64,000 bases of DNA from Hallella mizrahii (GCF_009695775.1 NZ_VUNG01000002.1:166622-230621), one strand, 5' to 3'; counted from the stretch's first letter, positions 17,180 to 27,110 are shown. Numbers and translations: made by a program. Notes: generated from the sequence alone by a model not told the origin.

Positions 17180-17629
17180 ATGATTTCAATCAACCTACCC
17201 CATGGCGATATAAAAATAGGAGGTACCCGCGAAAAGCCAATGATTCTGGACATACTGCGTCATCGTTATGTGGCACTGACGCCCGAGGAATGGGTCCGTC
17301 AGAATTTCGTACATTATTTGATTTCTGAACTTCACTATCCTTCCGGGCTGTTGGCCAACGAGGTGTCACTGTCTGTGGGCACAAAACGGCTACGTGCAGA
17401 CAGCGTGCTCTATGACCGCGACATGCATCCGAGGATGATCATCGAGTATAAGGCTCCGTCAGTGAAAATCACTCCAAAGGTATTGGAGCAGGTGGCCACC
17501 TACAATCTCTTGCTGCATGTCGACTACCTGGTGATGAGCAATGGTCTGACGCACTATTGCTGCAAGATGGATTATGAGAGTAAAAAGTATGTATTCCTCC
17601 CAGAGATTCCCGTTTACGAAAATCTTTGA
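17180..17629 (+). CDS. Stand-alone type I restriction HsdR N-terminal-like (PD-(D/E)XK) protein
   Basis: 149 residues from ATG 17180. The reading LRADSVLYDRDMHPRMIIEY followed by KAP carries the D...ExK pattern of the PD-(D/E)XK nuclease fold as found in the N-terminal domain of HsdR (HSDR_N_2). No helicase part, methylase or specificity gene is nearby, so it is not a restriction system. Such single-domain proteins are common in Bacteroidetes beside housekeeping genes. Role unknown; a DNA maintenance nuclease is possible given the divergent holA neighbour (inference). Cytoplasmic. Confidence 0.85.
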   Translation: MISINLPHGDIKIGGTREKPMILDILRHRYVALTPEEWVRQNFVHYLISELHYPSGLLANEVSLSVGTKRLRADSVLYDRDMHPRMIIEYKAPSVKITPKVLEQVATYNLLLHVDYLVMSNGLTHYCCKMDYESKKYVFLPEIPVYENL

Positions 17630-17700
17630 ATCGGGATTCCATAATATGGATTACTCAAACTCTGCCCGAGTTACACAGTTACGAGCAACACAAGTAACAA

Positions 17701-17731
17701 AAAACCTCATGGTTGTTGACCATGAGGTTTT
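17701..17731. terminator. Bidirectional terminator hairpin
   Basis: AAAACCTCATGGT (17701-17713) pairs perfectly with ACCATGAGGTTTT (17719-17731) around a 5-base loop, between two convergent genes. Confidence 0.8.
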
Positions 17732-17739
17732 CTAAAGGG

Positions 17740-17946
17740 TTACACGGCAGCGTAGCCTTTTGTGGAGTTGTCACGCATGATATCGCGGATGTTCAACTCT
17801 TTGTATTCACCGCCTTGATGCGCAGTAGGATCCGGATGATGAGGTTTGTCCTCTTCATAACTGAAGTTTTTGTAGTTCAGTTCTGCACATCCCCATACGA
17901 TGAGCGCAGCCACGATGAACACGACCAATGCTATTGCTATATTCAT
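17740..17946 (-). CDS. Small single-span membrane protein
   Basis: 68 residues: MNIAIALVVFIVAALIVWGC forms one N-terminal membrane helix, followed by a hydrophilic tail with EEDKPHHPDP. A good promoter (17991-17998) precedes it and a terminator follows its stop, so it is a transcription unit of its own despite its size. No family is recognised. Confidence 0.65.
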   Translation of the reverse strand: MNIAIALVVFIVAALIVWGCAELNYKNFSYEEDKPHHPDPTAHQGGEYKELNIRDIMRDNSTKGYAAV

Positions 17947-17990
17947 AGAGCGTATTGTATTATGATATGATACGAGTTATAAATCAGTTG

Positions 17991-17998
17991 CAAAGGTA
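17991..17998 (-). promoter_or_regulatory. Promoter -7 element of the small membrane protein (TACCTTTG)
   Basis: TACCTTTG on the minus strand, 45 bp before the ATG at 17946; it supports the reality of this short gene. Confidence 0.6.
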
Positions 17999-18136
17999 GC
18001 AAATTTCACTGTAAAACATTTATTTTCAGAGCACTTTTTTCGAGGACCTTACATAGACCCCATTATAAGTGTATCTTTCAAAAAGCACTTACCACAAGAA
18101 CAACCTTCAAAAAGTTTCTATCATCGATCATCTTTT

Positions 18137-20656
18137 TCATTTTCTTCTTACCCCCTTCTGTGCCATTGCTTCCAGGGGATTGTCGGGCCAATAGTGCTTA
18201 GGGTATCGGCGCCGCAGCTCTTTTCTGACCTCGAAGTAAGTGTCCTGCCAAAAGCTCCGCAAGTCAGTGGTGAGCTGCACCGGTTTGAAGCCAGGGCTGA
18301 GCAGTTCCATCAGCACGGGTATCTTGCCGTTGTTGACACGCGGCGTCTCGGTAAGTCCGAAGCATTCCTGCAAGCGCACGCTGAGCACAGGCACCTCTGA
18401 GCCATTGCGATACCGGAGTTGTATCTTACTGCCCGAGGGTACCACGATATATGTTGGTGCCAGCCTGCTGACCACCTGTTGCTGCTCATACGAGAGCATG
18501 TTCCACAGAACGCTCTCCATATCTATTTTTCTCATTTCACTGACCGTAGTAATTACCTTTCCATCTTTTTCAAGATAGAAAGGCAGCCACTTTTCAGGTT
18601 GCATAAGCACAGTGTCAGTAGAGAGATCAGGAAGTCCAAGCTCGGGATGCCACTGCGCCACTAGGGCTACCCGCTCCTGCAGTGCAGCCGTCTTGTCGGT
18701 CCAACTAAGCATACTTTTCCCTTCTTTCTTAGCAGCCTCGCAGATGATATTCTCCAACAGTTTCCTTGGTACATTGCCCAAAGGCTTAGTTTTGACCACC
18801 AGCGTGCCTATTCTCATTTCTTTCTGTGCGACCACCCCACCTTGATGTGCTATCCACGTGACGTTGTCCCACCACGTGGCATAGTCGTCGAGGCTTTGAC
18901 TGCTGACCGGCGCGGCAAGGAAAGCCCTTCCCCTACCTCCGTTTCCGGCATGCAGCGTAGCAATAGCCAGCCACGGAAAGCTGGTGAGCGGATCCGCTGC
19001 GTCGAGCATCACCTCCTCACCATTGGCCATGCGGTAGTTGCCGTTATGGTCCAGTGCCTTTGCTATTCTCTCGGGATAGGCGGCAGCCACCAGGGCACCA
19101 ATATCCTCCCTTGCCACGTAAGCATTGCTGGGGCGTATACCTACCGTCCTGTCATACTCCGCAGCTACCTTGCCAACGCGCTTCCATCGCCCCAGCGCAT
19201 TCTTTCGTCTTGCATCCTGCAGAGCCGACACGCGCAGCAACAGGTCGGAATAGACATTGCTTTCCTGAGCCATCACGTCTTTCTCCTCAAGGATAGCGGC
19301 AATGTCGCAGGCCAGCGACTTCTCCGGCAGGTTCCGCGCCTGGAGCATCATTCGAGCGATTCTCGGATGACAGGGCATGGAAGCCATCTTCCGTCCCAAA
19401 GGAGTGATCTGTCCCTCCGCATTGACAGCATGAAGCGCCCGCAGTTCTTTGACGGCTCTTACCACATTTCCCCTTGGTGGCGGTGTGAGCCAAGGGAGGC
19501 TCTCGACATCCGTCTCACCGAAAGCCGCTATCTCCAGTACCATCGGCACGAGATCGGCATCCATGATCTCGGGCTGCCGTTGCTCCTCCATACGCTGTTG
19601 TGTGGCATTGGTCCACAGTCGGAAGCAGGTACCCTTTTCCACACGCCCCGCCCTGCCCGCTCTCTGCCGTGCCATATCCTTACTGATGCGCACGGTCTCG
19701 AGATGGCTCAGGTCGTTGGTGGGGTCAAAGACGAGCTTTCTGTAGAAGCCGCAGTCTACCACGATTCTGATGCCTTCTATCGTCAGCGACGTCTCAGCGA
19801 TAGGCGTAGCCAGCACCACCTTTCTCTCCCCCTGTGCGGATGGGCAGATAGCTTCGTATTGCTGTTGAGGCGGCAAATTGCCGTAGAGTTGACACACATG
19901 GGTAGCACCCAAACTGGTGCCAAGCAGTTCCGCGCATCTGACAATGTCGGCCTGTCCGGGCAGAAACGCCAGTATATCGCCCTCCTGCTCACAATGTGCC
20001 CGACCAACAGTTGCGGCAACTGCCGCAGCAATCTCACCAGGAGAAATATCTTCTTTGGCGAGCACCGTATCCACGGGATACATCCTGCCCTGACAGGAGA
20101 CTTCGCGAGCGCCGAGTGCCTGACAGATGGCTGTGGCATCTATGGTGGCCGACATCACGACGATATCAAGGTCGGGTCTGAGTATGTTTCTCGTCTGTTG
20201 TGCCAGACAAAAAGCCAGATCCGACTGCAAGTTGCGCTCATGAAACTCATCGAAGATCACACAGCTCACACCTTCGAGCGTAGGGTCATCGGCCATGCGA
20301 CGCGTAAGGATTCCCTCTGTGACCACCTCTATCCTTGTCTTCGACGAGATCTTCTTCTCGAAACGTATCTGATAGCCCACCGTCTGCCCCACTTCCTCGC
20401 CGAGCATCTGAGCCATGCGCAGAGCCACCTGTCTGGCAGCGAGGCGACGGGGCTCAAGCATGACTATTCTACCCTGAATGCCACGGCTGAGCATCGTCAG
20501 TGGCAGTAATGTGGACTTGCCGGCACCGGGAGGGGCGACGACCACAGCGGCATGATGCTGATTCAGCACGCCGTTGAGTTCCTCTGCTATGGTGGCAGCC
20601 GGCAACATACGGTATTTCTCAATAATATTCTTGGTTGTCATCGTCATTGACTCCAT
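18137..20656 (-). CDS. hrpB: ATP-dependent RNA helicase HrpB
   Basis: 839 residues, the usual HrpB length. Motif I APPGAGKST (about 40-48), the DEFHERNLQSD box, SAT motif (VVMSATIDA) and QRAGRAGR motif VI identify a DEAH/RHA helicase, and the C-terminal part (LTSFPWLAIATLHAGNGGRG) is specific to HrpB. Starts at ATG 20656, 20647 or 20641 are all possible. The cellular role of HrpB is still poorly defined in most bacteria. No obvious operon partners; an IS remnant lies upstream. Confidence 0.93.
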   Translation of the reverse strand: MESMTMTTKNIIEKYRMLPAATIAEELNGVLNQHHAAVVVAPPGAGKSTLLPLTMLSRGIQGRIVMLEPRRLAARQVALRMAQMLGEEVGQTVGYQIRFEKKISSKTRIEVVTEGILTRRMADDPTLEGVSCVIFDEFHERNLQSDLAFCLAQQTRNILRPDLDIVVMSATIDATAICQALGAREVSCQGRMYPVDTVLAKEDISPGEIAAAVAATVGRAHCEQEGDILAFLPGQADIVRCAELLGTSLGATHVCQLYGNLPPQQQYEAICPSAQGERKVVLATPIAETSLTIEGIRIVVDCGFYRKLVFDPTNDLSHLETVRISKDMARQRAGRAGRVEKGTCFRLWTNATQQRMEEQRQPEIMDADLVPMVLEIAAFGETDVESLPWLTPPPRGNVVRAVKELRALHAVNAEGQITPLGRKMASMPCHPRIARMMLQARNLPEKSLACDIAAILEEKDVMAQESNVYSDLLLRVSALQDARRKNALGRWKRVGKVAAEYDRTVGIRPSNAYVAREDIGALVAAAYPERIAKALDHNGNYRMANGEEVMLDAADPLTSFPWLAIATLHAGNGGRGRAFLAAPVSSQSLDDYATWWDNVTWIAHQGGVVAQKEMRIGTLVVKTKPLGNVPRKLLENIICEAAKKEGKSMLSWTDKTAALQERVALVAQWHPELGLPDLSTDTVLMQPEKWLPFYLEKDGKVITTVSEMRKIDMESVLWNMLSYEQQQVVSRLAPTYIVVPSGSKIQLRYRNGSEVPVLSVRLQECFGLTETPRVNNGKIPVLMELLSPGFKPVQLTTDLRSFWQDTYFEVRKELRRRYPKHYWPDNPLEAMAQKGVRRK

Positions 20657-20789
20657 ATTATATTATATATGAGCTCACTTTTTTAAAAAGTGAAATTACT
20701 GATTATCCCGATTGTACCACGACCGTTTTTTTTAACGGTAATGGCTATAGAGTTCAACTCTATAAAACATCAAGTTTTAATTCGTATAT

Positions 20790-21775
20790 AGAAAAGATTA
20801 TGGCCCTGCGACTCGTTTTAAGGCCTCAAACGAAGCTCTTCTCGTTCTTCGACTGGTTTATAATTCTTGCGTCATACAGAAAAAGTCAGCGCATGTTAAT
20901 CCATACGCAACGGGCTACAACCTATAGCATGTGCTTTATTTCTCCCCGATATCGCGTTTTGTTATTCCTCGTGTGGAAGCTGTATTGGTGTTGTTCCTCG
21001 TGTGGGAGCAATATTGGAAGACTGTTGCTTCAACGTTGTTTCGTCTTTTCCTTTCCTCGAACGGGATTGAGTCGACCTCTTTGCGAACCCTGGATTTTTC
21101 TATCTATTCTTATCCCTGACAGACACCGTGCCATCGTCTGACTTCTCGTACCGCTCATGAAACACGCGGTGCAGCAAGTTTTTTTGTCTTTGCCACAATG
21201 GCCGAGTACGTTGTCGATGACGAGTCCAAGGTTGAGAAGACGGCGCCCCATGGTCTCACAGCCTGTACGGCAGACTGTCTTAGCAGTATTCTCTTCAAAG
21301 AACTCAAGAGCCTGTTGGCGTATCATCTGGTCATCTATCTTCTCAAGTTCATTGCGTGTCACCGACCCGACAAAAGTCTTCTGATGATCTCGTAGCGAGA
21401 ATACCATGTGATATTGCTTGAATGGCAGAAACCATAATAAGCATCAATGGAAGGCAGCTGTCACAGAGACAGAACAAGCCAAGCGCAGCACGGAACAGAA
21501 AGTTGTAACGACAATGCTCATAAAGGCACTCGTAGCAGCAACCGTAACCCTCCTTTAGGACACACATAGCGAAGAAGATACGGATCGAAGCTTTTGTACG
21601 GTCTTTCTTTCCGTTGGCCTTACCGTCGTCAGAGGAAAGGAGACTTGAATATATTCTCGTCCACCTTGCTTGTCACCTCACGATAAAACTTGTTGTGCCA
21701 CGATTTGGGATCATCGTATGGGATGCTCTCTCGCTTGTCCAACACATGGGCAGGCGAGGAAAGTTACTCGGCATG
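20790..21775 (-). pseudogene. Degenerate IS1182-type (DUF772) transposase
   Basis: Minus-strand pieces in shifting frames line up with an IS1182-type transposase in the right order: YDDPKSWHNKFYREVTSKVD near 21710, MCVLKEGYGCCYECLYEHCR with FRAALGLF near 21500, SSNITWYSRYEIIRRLL near 21390, KIDDQMIRQQALEFFEENTA near 21320, LLHRVFHERYEKSDDGTVSV near 21150 and NKTRYRGEIKHML near 20950. Several frameshifts, internal stops and a deletion of roughly 70 codons separate them, and the C-terminal third is missing. It is a dead insertion sequence filling the gap between hrpB and thrS. Confidence 0.75.
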
Positions 21776-21901
21776 ATTATTCAGATGTGTGGACAATATT
21801 ACCGGTAAGAGGGAGAAGAACGGCATAAGGCCGCTCCTACGCCAAAGTAAAAGAAAGAGACGGAAAGCATGTTTCGATGCTTCCCGCCCCTGTGTAAAAG
21901 T

Positions 21902-21920
21902 CTCCTGAGAGCGTCAGGAG
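21902..21920 (-). terminator. Terminator of thrS
   Basis: CTCCTGA and TCAGGAG form a 7-bp stem with a 5-base loop just beyond the thrS stop, followed on the minus strand by ACTTTTAC. A second stem (GGAAGCAT with ATGCTTTCC) lies near 21865-21890. Confidence 0.6.
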
Positions 21921-21932
21921 AGGATGAATCGT

Positions 21933-23885
21933 TTAAGCGTTGATCTCTTTGAGCTGCTCAGCAACCTCGTCCTTGATGCGCTGTGCAAACTCAGTCATTG
22001 GCATGGTAGCCTGCTCGCCACCACCCTGCTTACGCATGCTCACGAGCTTGTCGGCAGCCTCTTTCTCGCCTACGACGATCATGTAAGGCACACGTTTGAG
22101 CTCGTTGTCGCGGATTTTACGGCCGATCTTCTCGTTGCGGTCGTCGATGTAAGCGCGCACGTCTTGCGTATCGAAGTAGCTCTTGACCTCCTTGGCGTAG
22201 TCGTTGTACTTCTCAGAGATCGGCAGGATAGCCACCTGATCGGGCGTAAGCCACAGAGGGAAGTGCCCGGCAGTGTGCTCGATGAGCACAGCAGTGAAGC
22301 GCTCGAGTGAGCCGAAAGGAGCACGGTGGATCATCACCGGTGTCTTTTTGGAGTTGTCCTCTGCAGTGTATTCCAGCTTAAAGCGCTCCGGCAGGTTGTA
22401 GTCAACCTGGATCGTACCCAACTGCCATTTGCGGCCGATGGCATCCTTGACCATAAAGTCGAGCTTAGGACCATAGAAGGCAGCCTCGCCGGTCTCCTCA
22501 TGAGCGTTGAGTCCCTTCTCCTTGCACGCCTGGCGAATAGCGTCCTCGCTCTCCTGCCAGATCTCGTCAGAGCCGATATACTTCTCGGTGTCCTTGGGAT
22601 CGCGCAGAGAGATCTGTGCATCGTAGTTGTCGAAGCCGAAGATGCGGAAGACCTTGAGGATGATGTCGATGATAGTCTCGAACTCAGCCTTCACCTGGTC
22701 GGGGCGCACGAAGATATGTGCATCGTCCTGTGTGAAGGTACGCACACGTGTGAGTCCGTGGAGCTCACCACTCTTCTCATAGCGGAAGACAGTACCGAAC
22801 TCAGCGATGCGGAGCGGCAGGTCTTTGTAAGAGCGTGGCTTGCGTGCGTAGACCTCACAGTGATGAGGGCAGTTCATTGGCTTGAGCATGTACTCCTCGT
22901 CCTCCTCCGGCGTGTGGATAGGCTGGAAGGCATCCTTGCCGTAGTGGGCGTAGTGTCCCGAGGTGACATAGAGGTTTTTCGAGCCGATGCCCGGAGTGAT
23001 GACCTCCTGATAGTTGTAAGGCTTGAGCACGCTACGAAGCAGCTCCTGCAGGCGCAGACGCAGCTGTGTGCCCTTAGGCAGCCAGATGGGCAGTCCCTTG
23101 CCGACGCGGTCGGAGAACATGAAGAGTTCCATTTCCTTGCCGATCTTGCGGTGGTCACGCTTCTTGGCCTCTTCAAGCATGACGAGATACTCGTCGAGCA
23201 TCTTCTTCTTGGGGAAGGTGATGCCGTAGATACGTGTCATCTGCTCGCGCTTGGCATCGCCGCGCCAGAAAGCACCTGCTACGCTGGTGATCTTGATAGC
23301 TTTGATGGCACCCGTGCTCATCAAGTGCGGACCACGGCAGAGGTCTGTGAAGTTGCCTTGGGTGTATGTAGTGATGGTACCGTCAGCGAGATCCTGCTGA
23401 ATGTGCTCCACCTTATATTTCTGTCCGTCAGCCTCAAACTCCTTGATGGCGTCGGCTTTGGATACCTCACGTCGTACGACGGGCTCGTTTTTCTTGGCAA
23501 GTTCCTTCATCTTCTCCTCGATCTTGGAGAAGTCGTTTTCGGAGATCATCTTGCCCTCAGGGGGCATGACATCATAGAAGAAGCCGTTCTCGATAGCAGG
23601 GCCAAAGCCGAACTGTATGCCGGGGTAGAGCTCCTGCAGTGCCTCGGCGAGCAGATGGGCAGAAGTGTGCCAGAAGGTGTGCTTGCCCTCTTCGTCGTCG
23701 AACTTGTAAAGAGCGATGGTTGCGTCCTCGTTGATAGGACGGTTCAACTCGGTTGTCTCACCATTGATCCCGCAAGATACAACGTCGCGGGCGAGAGCCG
23801 GTGAGATACTCTCTGCGATTTGAAGTCCAGTGACGCCCTGCTCGTACTCACGCACAGAACCGTCAGGGAATGTGATTTTAACCAT
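21933..23885 (-). CDS. thrS: Threonine--tRNA ligase
   Basis: 650 residues, full length. It charges tRNA-Thr in the cytoplasm. Domains in order: TGS (about 1-62), editing domain with the HTSAH motif (His73 and His77), class II catalytic core with [11 protein letters not shown] (zinc-binding Cys and His), [20 protein letters not shown] and the motif 3 stretch [11 protein letters not shown], then the anticodon-binding domain ([20 protein letters not shown]). Its promoter is at 23915-23922 and a stem-loop follows the stop. Confidence 0.97.
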   Translation of the reverse strand: MVKITFPDGSVREYEQGVTGLQIAESISPALARDVVSCGINGETTELNRPINEDATIALYKFDDEEGKHTFWHTSAHLLAEALQELYPGIQFGFGPAIENGFFYDVMPPEGKMISENDFSKIEEKMKELAKKNEPVVRREVSKADAIKEFEADGQKYKVEHIQQDLADGTITTYTQGNFTDLCRGPHLMSTGAIKAIKITSVAGAFWRGDAKREQMTRIYGITFPKKKMLDEYLVMLEEAKKRDHRKIGKEMELFMFSDRVGKGLPIWLPKGTQLRLRLQELLRSVLKPYNYQEVITPGIGSKNLYVTSGHYAHYGKDAFQPIHTPEEDEEYMLKPMNCPHHCEVYARKPRSYKDLPLRIAEFGTVFRYEKSGELHGLTRVRTFTQDDAHIFVRPDQVKAEFETIIDIILKVFRIFGFDNYDAQISLRDPKDTEKYIGSDEIWQESEDAIRQACKEKGLNAHEETGEAAFYGPKLDFMVKDAIGRKWQLGTIQVDYNLPERFKLEYTAEDNSKKTPVMIHRAPFGSLERFTAVLIEHTAGHFPLWLTPDQVAILPISEKYNDYAKEVKSYFDTQDVRAYIDDRNEKIGRKIRDNELKRVPYMIVVGEKEAADKLVSMRKQGGGEQATMPMTEFAQRIKDEVAEQLKEINA

Positions 23886-23914
23886 AATACAAATTAGTTT
23901 TGTTTAAATCACCG

Positions 23915-23922
23915 CAAAAGTA
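23915..23922 (-). promoter_or_regulatory. Promoter -7 element of thrS (TACTTTTG)
   Basis: TACTTTTG on the minus strand, 29 bp before the thrS start; the leader is short and no T-box-like structure is visible. Confidence 0.65.
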
Positions 23923-24011
23923 CTACTTATTTTTTGATTGGCGCAATATTTTGGGTATTTTTATCCCAAAAATCAATATTTGCAATTGTACGGCGAATCG
24001 TTTCCCCAACT

Positions 24012-24063
24012 CTTTTAATCTAACTCATACTAAATATCTTTTAATCTAACTCATACTAAATAT
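24012..24063. repeat. Tandem duplication of a 26-bp unit
   Basis: Bases 24012-24037 (core TTAATCTAACTCATACTAAA) are repeated exactly at 24038-24063. The duplication lies in the gap upstream of thrS and is recent, since the copies do not differ. Confidence 0.85.
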
Positions 24064-24169
24064 CTGACAGCTATTTTTGCTTATTGATCAGCCCTAGTGG
24101 CTTGTAATAAAGATAGAGTACAACGCAACAGGCAGAAACAGACGTTGTGTGTAACCGACCAATATAGCT

Positions 24170-24198
24170 AAAAAGGGATTCAGCAAATACGCCGAATC
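24170..24198 (-). terminator. Possible terminator of the C4-dicarboxylate transporter gene
   Basis: GATTC (24177-24181) and GAATC (24194-24198) with partly paired inner bases, followed on the minus strand by CCTTTTTA. It sits directly after the stop codon at 24207. Confidence 0.5.
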
Positions 24199-24206
24199 TC
24201 TTTTTA

Positions 24207-25682
24207 TTAGATAACTCCCATCATGTGGAACAGATAAGCAACAAAGTATCCGACAATCGTTGCCGTGGAGACATGGATGAGACCCGGAATCATAAAAGAG
24301 TGGTTGAAGAGATATTTGCCGATGACCGTAGTGCCCGACCGGTCGAAGTTGACTGTTGCTATGTCGGAAGGATAGTTGGGAATGAAGAAATAGCCATAGA
24401 CCGAAGGCAGCACACCCAAGAGCACCCAACCTTCGATGCCGAGAGAATAGGCCAGCGGAAGCATGGAGACCACGACAGCACCCTGGCTGTTGATGAGTAC
24501 AGAGGCGAGAAAAAAAACAATGGCGATGGTCCATGGGTAAGCTGTGACCAAATCGCTGAGCATAGCCTGTATCTCGGGGGTATAGTTGTCAAAATAGGTG
24601 TTGACCATCCAAGCGATGCCATAGATAGCCACGACAGCCACCATACCACTCTGCCATACAGTACCACTGACGGCAAGCTTGAGTTTAGCCTTGCAGAAGA
24701 TGGCCATCAGAGCTGCGGCGGCTATCATCGTGATTTGGATGACAATAACCATCGTGATTGGCTCCGACACCTTCTCGGTAACTCCAGCAACCACCACGCC
24801 AGCCTTAGCCAATTGCTTGGCCGATTCCGTCACGCCATTAGCCAAGGTGATCTGCTCCGCTCCTCCACTGACCACCTGTACCTGATCGAAACTGGGCAGG
24901 AGGTTGATGTCCATCATAGACGTGATAGAGAACATCACAATGATACCTAAAGCTACGAGGAAGATGTAAACCGCGCGCTTGCTTTCGGGCTCGATTTTCT
25001 TATCGAGCACAGTAGCGCTCTTGCCGTAGATGTACTCGCGCTGCATGGGATTTTTCAGTCTTTCCAGAAACAAAGGATCCTTGTCCAGGTCAACTCCCCG
25101 GTGCCAACTATAGGCTACGGCCATAAGGATCCCACAGATACAAGCTGGCATGGTGACCATGATAATATGTATATTGCTCACATGATAGCCGTTTTCAGCC
25201 GAGATGGCAGAGAAGGCCACCACAGCAGCGGCAATCGGCGAGCAGGTGATACCGATTTGTGAGGCAATGCTGGCAATACTGCAAGGACGCTCTGGACGTA
25301 TGCCTTCCTTCAGGGCTATGTCGCTGATGATTGGCATGATCGTGTAGACGACATGTCCGGTCCCCACAAGCACGGTAAGGAAAAACGTAGTGAAAGGTGC
25401 CAACAGTGTGATGCGGTCGGGGTGCTTGCGAAGTATTTTCTCTGCTATCTGTATCATCCAATCCATGCCGCCCGAGGCTTGCAACATACTGCCACAGGTC
25501 ACTGCGGCTATGATAACATAGATCACATCTGTAGGGGGCGCACTCGGTTTGAGATGAAAGCCGAATACCAAAATGGCCAAGCCCATGCCGGAGATGGCTC
25601 CAAGGGCAAGACCTCCATAGCGGGCACCTATCCACAGCGCCACGAGCACCACAAGGAGCTCTACAAACATGAGAACAGACAT
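24207..25682 (-). CDS. Anaerobic C4-dicarboxylate transporter (DcuA/DcuB family)
   Basis: 491 residues from ATG 25682 (MSVLMFVELLVVLVALWIGA). Ten or more membrane spans. Typical Dcu segments are GLALGAISGMGLAILVFGF, LLAPFTTFFLTVLVGTGHVV, and SQIGITCSPIAAAVVAFSAI. Dcu carriers exchange fumarate, aspartate or malate for succinate during fumarate respiration, which suits an anaerobic succinate producer. A longer frame begins at 25766, but the promoter at 25733-25740 lies inside it, so the later ATG is preferred. Shows no operon partner. Confidence 0.92.
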   Translation of the reverse strand: MSVLMFVELLVVLVALWIGARYGGLALGAISGMGLAILVFGFHLKPSAPPTDVIYVIIAAVTCGSMLQASGGMDWMIQIAEKILRKHPDRITLLAPFTTFFLTVLVGTGHVVYTIMPIISDIALKEGIRPERPCSIASIASQIGITCSPIAAAVVAFSAISAENGYHVSNIHIIMVTMPACICGILMAVAYSWHRGVDLDKDPLFLERLKNPMQREYIYGKSATVLDKKIEPESKRAVYIFLVALGIIVMFSITSMMDINLLPSFDQVQVVSGGAEQITLANGVTESAKQLAKAGVVVAGVTEKVSEPITMVIVIQITMIAAAALMAIFCKAKLKLAVSGTVWQSGMVAVVAIYGIAWMVNTYFDNYTPEIQAMLSDLVTAYPWTIAIVFFLASVLINSQGAVVVSMLPLAYSLGIEGWVLLGVLPSVYGYFFIPNYPSDIATVNFDRSGTTVIGKYLFNHSFMIPGLIHVSTATIVGYFVAYLFHMMGVI

Positions 25683-25732
25683 AATAGTGAAGGTTTTATA
25701 ATTGTCTTTTTTAGTGTTTAAAATTGATGTGA

Positions 25733-25740
25733 CAAAGATA
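25733..25740 (-). promoter_or_regulatory. Promoter -7 element of the Dcu gene (TATCTTTG)
   Basis: A perfect TAnnTTTG on the minus strand, 50 bp before the ATG at 25682. It rules out the upstream start at 25766. Confidence 0.7.
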
Positions 25741-26333
25741 AACTTTTTATTCGAAAAAAGCAACATCCGCGAAGATCTTTTTCAGGATTCCTATCAAATT
25801 TCACTTTACCTTTTCTTGTTTACCTATTATCTTAGATCCTTTGACCTTGAATACAGCAATCTCTACGATGTGATCTGCAAATATAGAAAAAACGATATTT
25901 GCAAGTACAAAAACAAAATCGCTAATGCATATATAAAAGGAGATACGCTTTCATCATATTTCCGGGACAGATCTATATGGACTTAAAAAGACATCAAAAT
26001 CGCACACCTATTATATATAGGTATTATAACTATCCCTTTTAATGTGGTCCTTCTTTGGCCAAGCCAAATTTTCAAACGCACGCATTGTTGCAGCCTCATC
26101 GAGTTTGACGAGGACATTGCCCAAACCAAATATGATATTCTCGTAATTCTTCACCGATGCTTATCTATATTTTGCTGTTTCTTTAAGCCTACTTTTCAGA
26201 CTTTAACGTCGCTAAGTTAATCAAAATTCTGCGTATGACAAAGCGAGTTGAATACACAAACTCATGGGATAAAAAATTGGATACCATTCTCCACTTTACA
26301 AGCTGACATTGTCGCTATTCTTGTTTTTTTTCG
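25741..26333. other. AT-rich intergenic region with a possible gene remnant
   Basis: A 94-codon plus-strand frame at 25702-25986 overlaps the opposite promoter and has no recognisable features. At 26004-26021 stands the scattered motif ACACCTATTATATATAGG. On the minus strand about 26010-26163 an open stretch of some 50 codons between stops reads NYENIIFGLGNVLVKLDEAA and MRAFENLAWPKKDHIKR, which looks protein-like but has no clear start; it may be the tail of a decayed gene. Confidence 0.4.
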
Positions 26334-26341
26334 TATCTTTG
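26334..26341 (+). promoter_or_regulatory. Promoter -7 element of the esterase gene (TATCTTTG)
   Basis: A perfect TAnnTTTG match 16 bp before the ATG at 26358, implying a leader of only about ten bases. Confidence 0.7.
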
Positions 26342-26357
26342 CGGAAAATAATCAAGG

Positions 26358-27056
26358 ATGAAACAGCAAATAGAGATTCTTGGCAAGAGCTGCACAGTTT
26401 ATCAGCGAGGTGACGTACCGCAGATGCTTCTTTTGCAGCTTGTCGACGAGCACGATCGTGAGGAATTGGACACAGAGATGGAATGGATCGTCAGTCATAG
26501 CACTGTGGATTTTCGTTTCATTGCCGTCCATGTCGACCGATGGTTTGACGAGTTGGCTCCCTGGCCAGCGCCACCCGTTTTTGGCAAGACTCCTTTCGGC
26601 AATGGTGCCACTAAGACCCTCGACAGCCTCCGACAGATTGCCGGTGAGGAACAACAGCGTATGGCTGCATCTGTAGAGACTCCGATAAAGGTTATCATTG
26701 GCGGTTATTCCTTGGCAGGACTCTTCGCTCTGTGGGCTGGCTATCAGTCAGACCAACCCTTCGATGCAGTCGTTGCCGCCTCTCCTTCGGTGTGGTATCA
26801 AGATTGGCTCGACTATGCCGCCACTCATCAGCCTCAGTCCGATGCTTTCTATCTCAGCCTCGGTGACCGCGAGGAGCGTTCGCGCACGCCTATTCTGACA
26901 ACCATCGCCACGGCCATCCGCCGTCAGCAACAATTGTTGGAACAGGCTCATATTGTCAACGTCCTTGAATGGAATCCTGGAAATCACTTCCAAGACAATG
27001 GACAACGGACGGCCAAAGGATTTGTCTGGGCAATGAAAAACTTGCTTCATCACTAA
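26358..27056 (+). CDS. Alpha/beta-hydrolase, esterase-like
   Basis: 232 residues, cytoplasmic, no signal peptide. The nucleophile elbow GGYSLAG (about 114-120, Ser117) and a late histidine in WNPGNHFQDNGQRTAKGFVW fit a serine hydrolase; the acid is probably in SLGDREERS. The fold resembles the putative esterase group related to enterochelin esterase. The substrate is unknown. It is followed after 54 bp by an AlkD-like gene, probably in the same transcript. Confidence 0.8.
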   Translation: MKQQIEILGKSCTVYQRGDVPQMLLLQLVDEHDREELDTEMEWIVSHSTVDFRFIAVHVDRWFDELAPWPAPPVFGKTPFGNGATKTLDSLRQIAGEEQQRMAASVETPIKVIIGGYSLAGLFALWAGYQSDQPFDAVVAASPSVWYQDWLDYAATHQPQSDAFYLSLGDREERSRTPILTTIATAIRRQQQLLEQAHIVNVLEWNPGNHFQDNGQRTAKGFVWAMKNLLHH

Positions 27057-27110
27057 TGGCATTATCGATGGATAAAAACTATCATTTCAACTTTATTTCT
27101 TACCTCAGCA

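Noticed and set aside
17180..17629. Type I restriction system
   Set aside because: Only the HsdR_N-like domain is present; no helicase, HsdM or HsdS genes nearby.
20635..21141. 168-codon plus-strand frame
   Set aside because: Lies antisense to the decayed IS1182-type transposase, rich in Cys, Trp and Leu, no start context.
23886..24011. T-box or other riboswitch upstream of thrS
   Set aside because: The leader from the predicted start is about 25 bases, too short for a T-box, and no specifier stem is visible.
25702..25986. 94-codon plus-strand gene
   Set aside because: It starts within the leader of the opposite Dcu gene, overlaps its promoter and shows no protein-like pattern.
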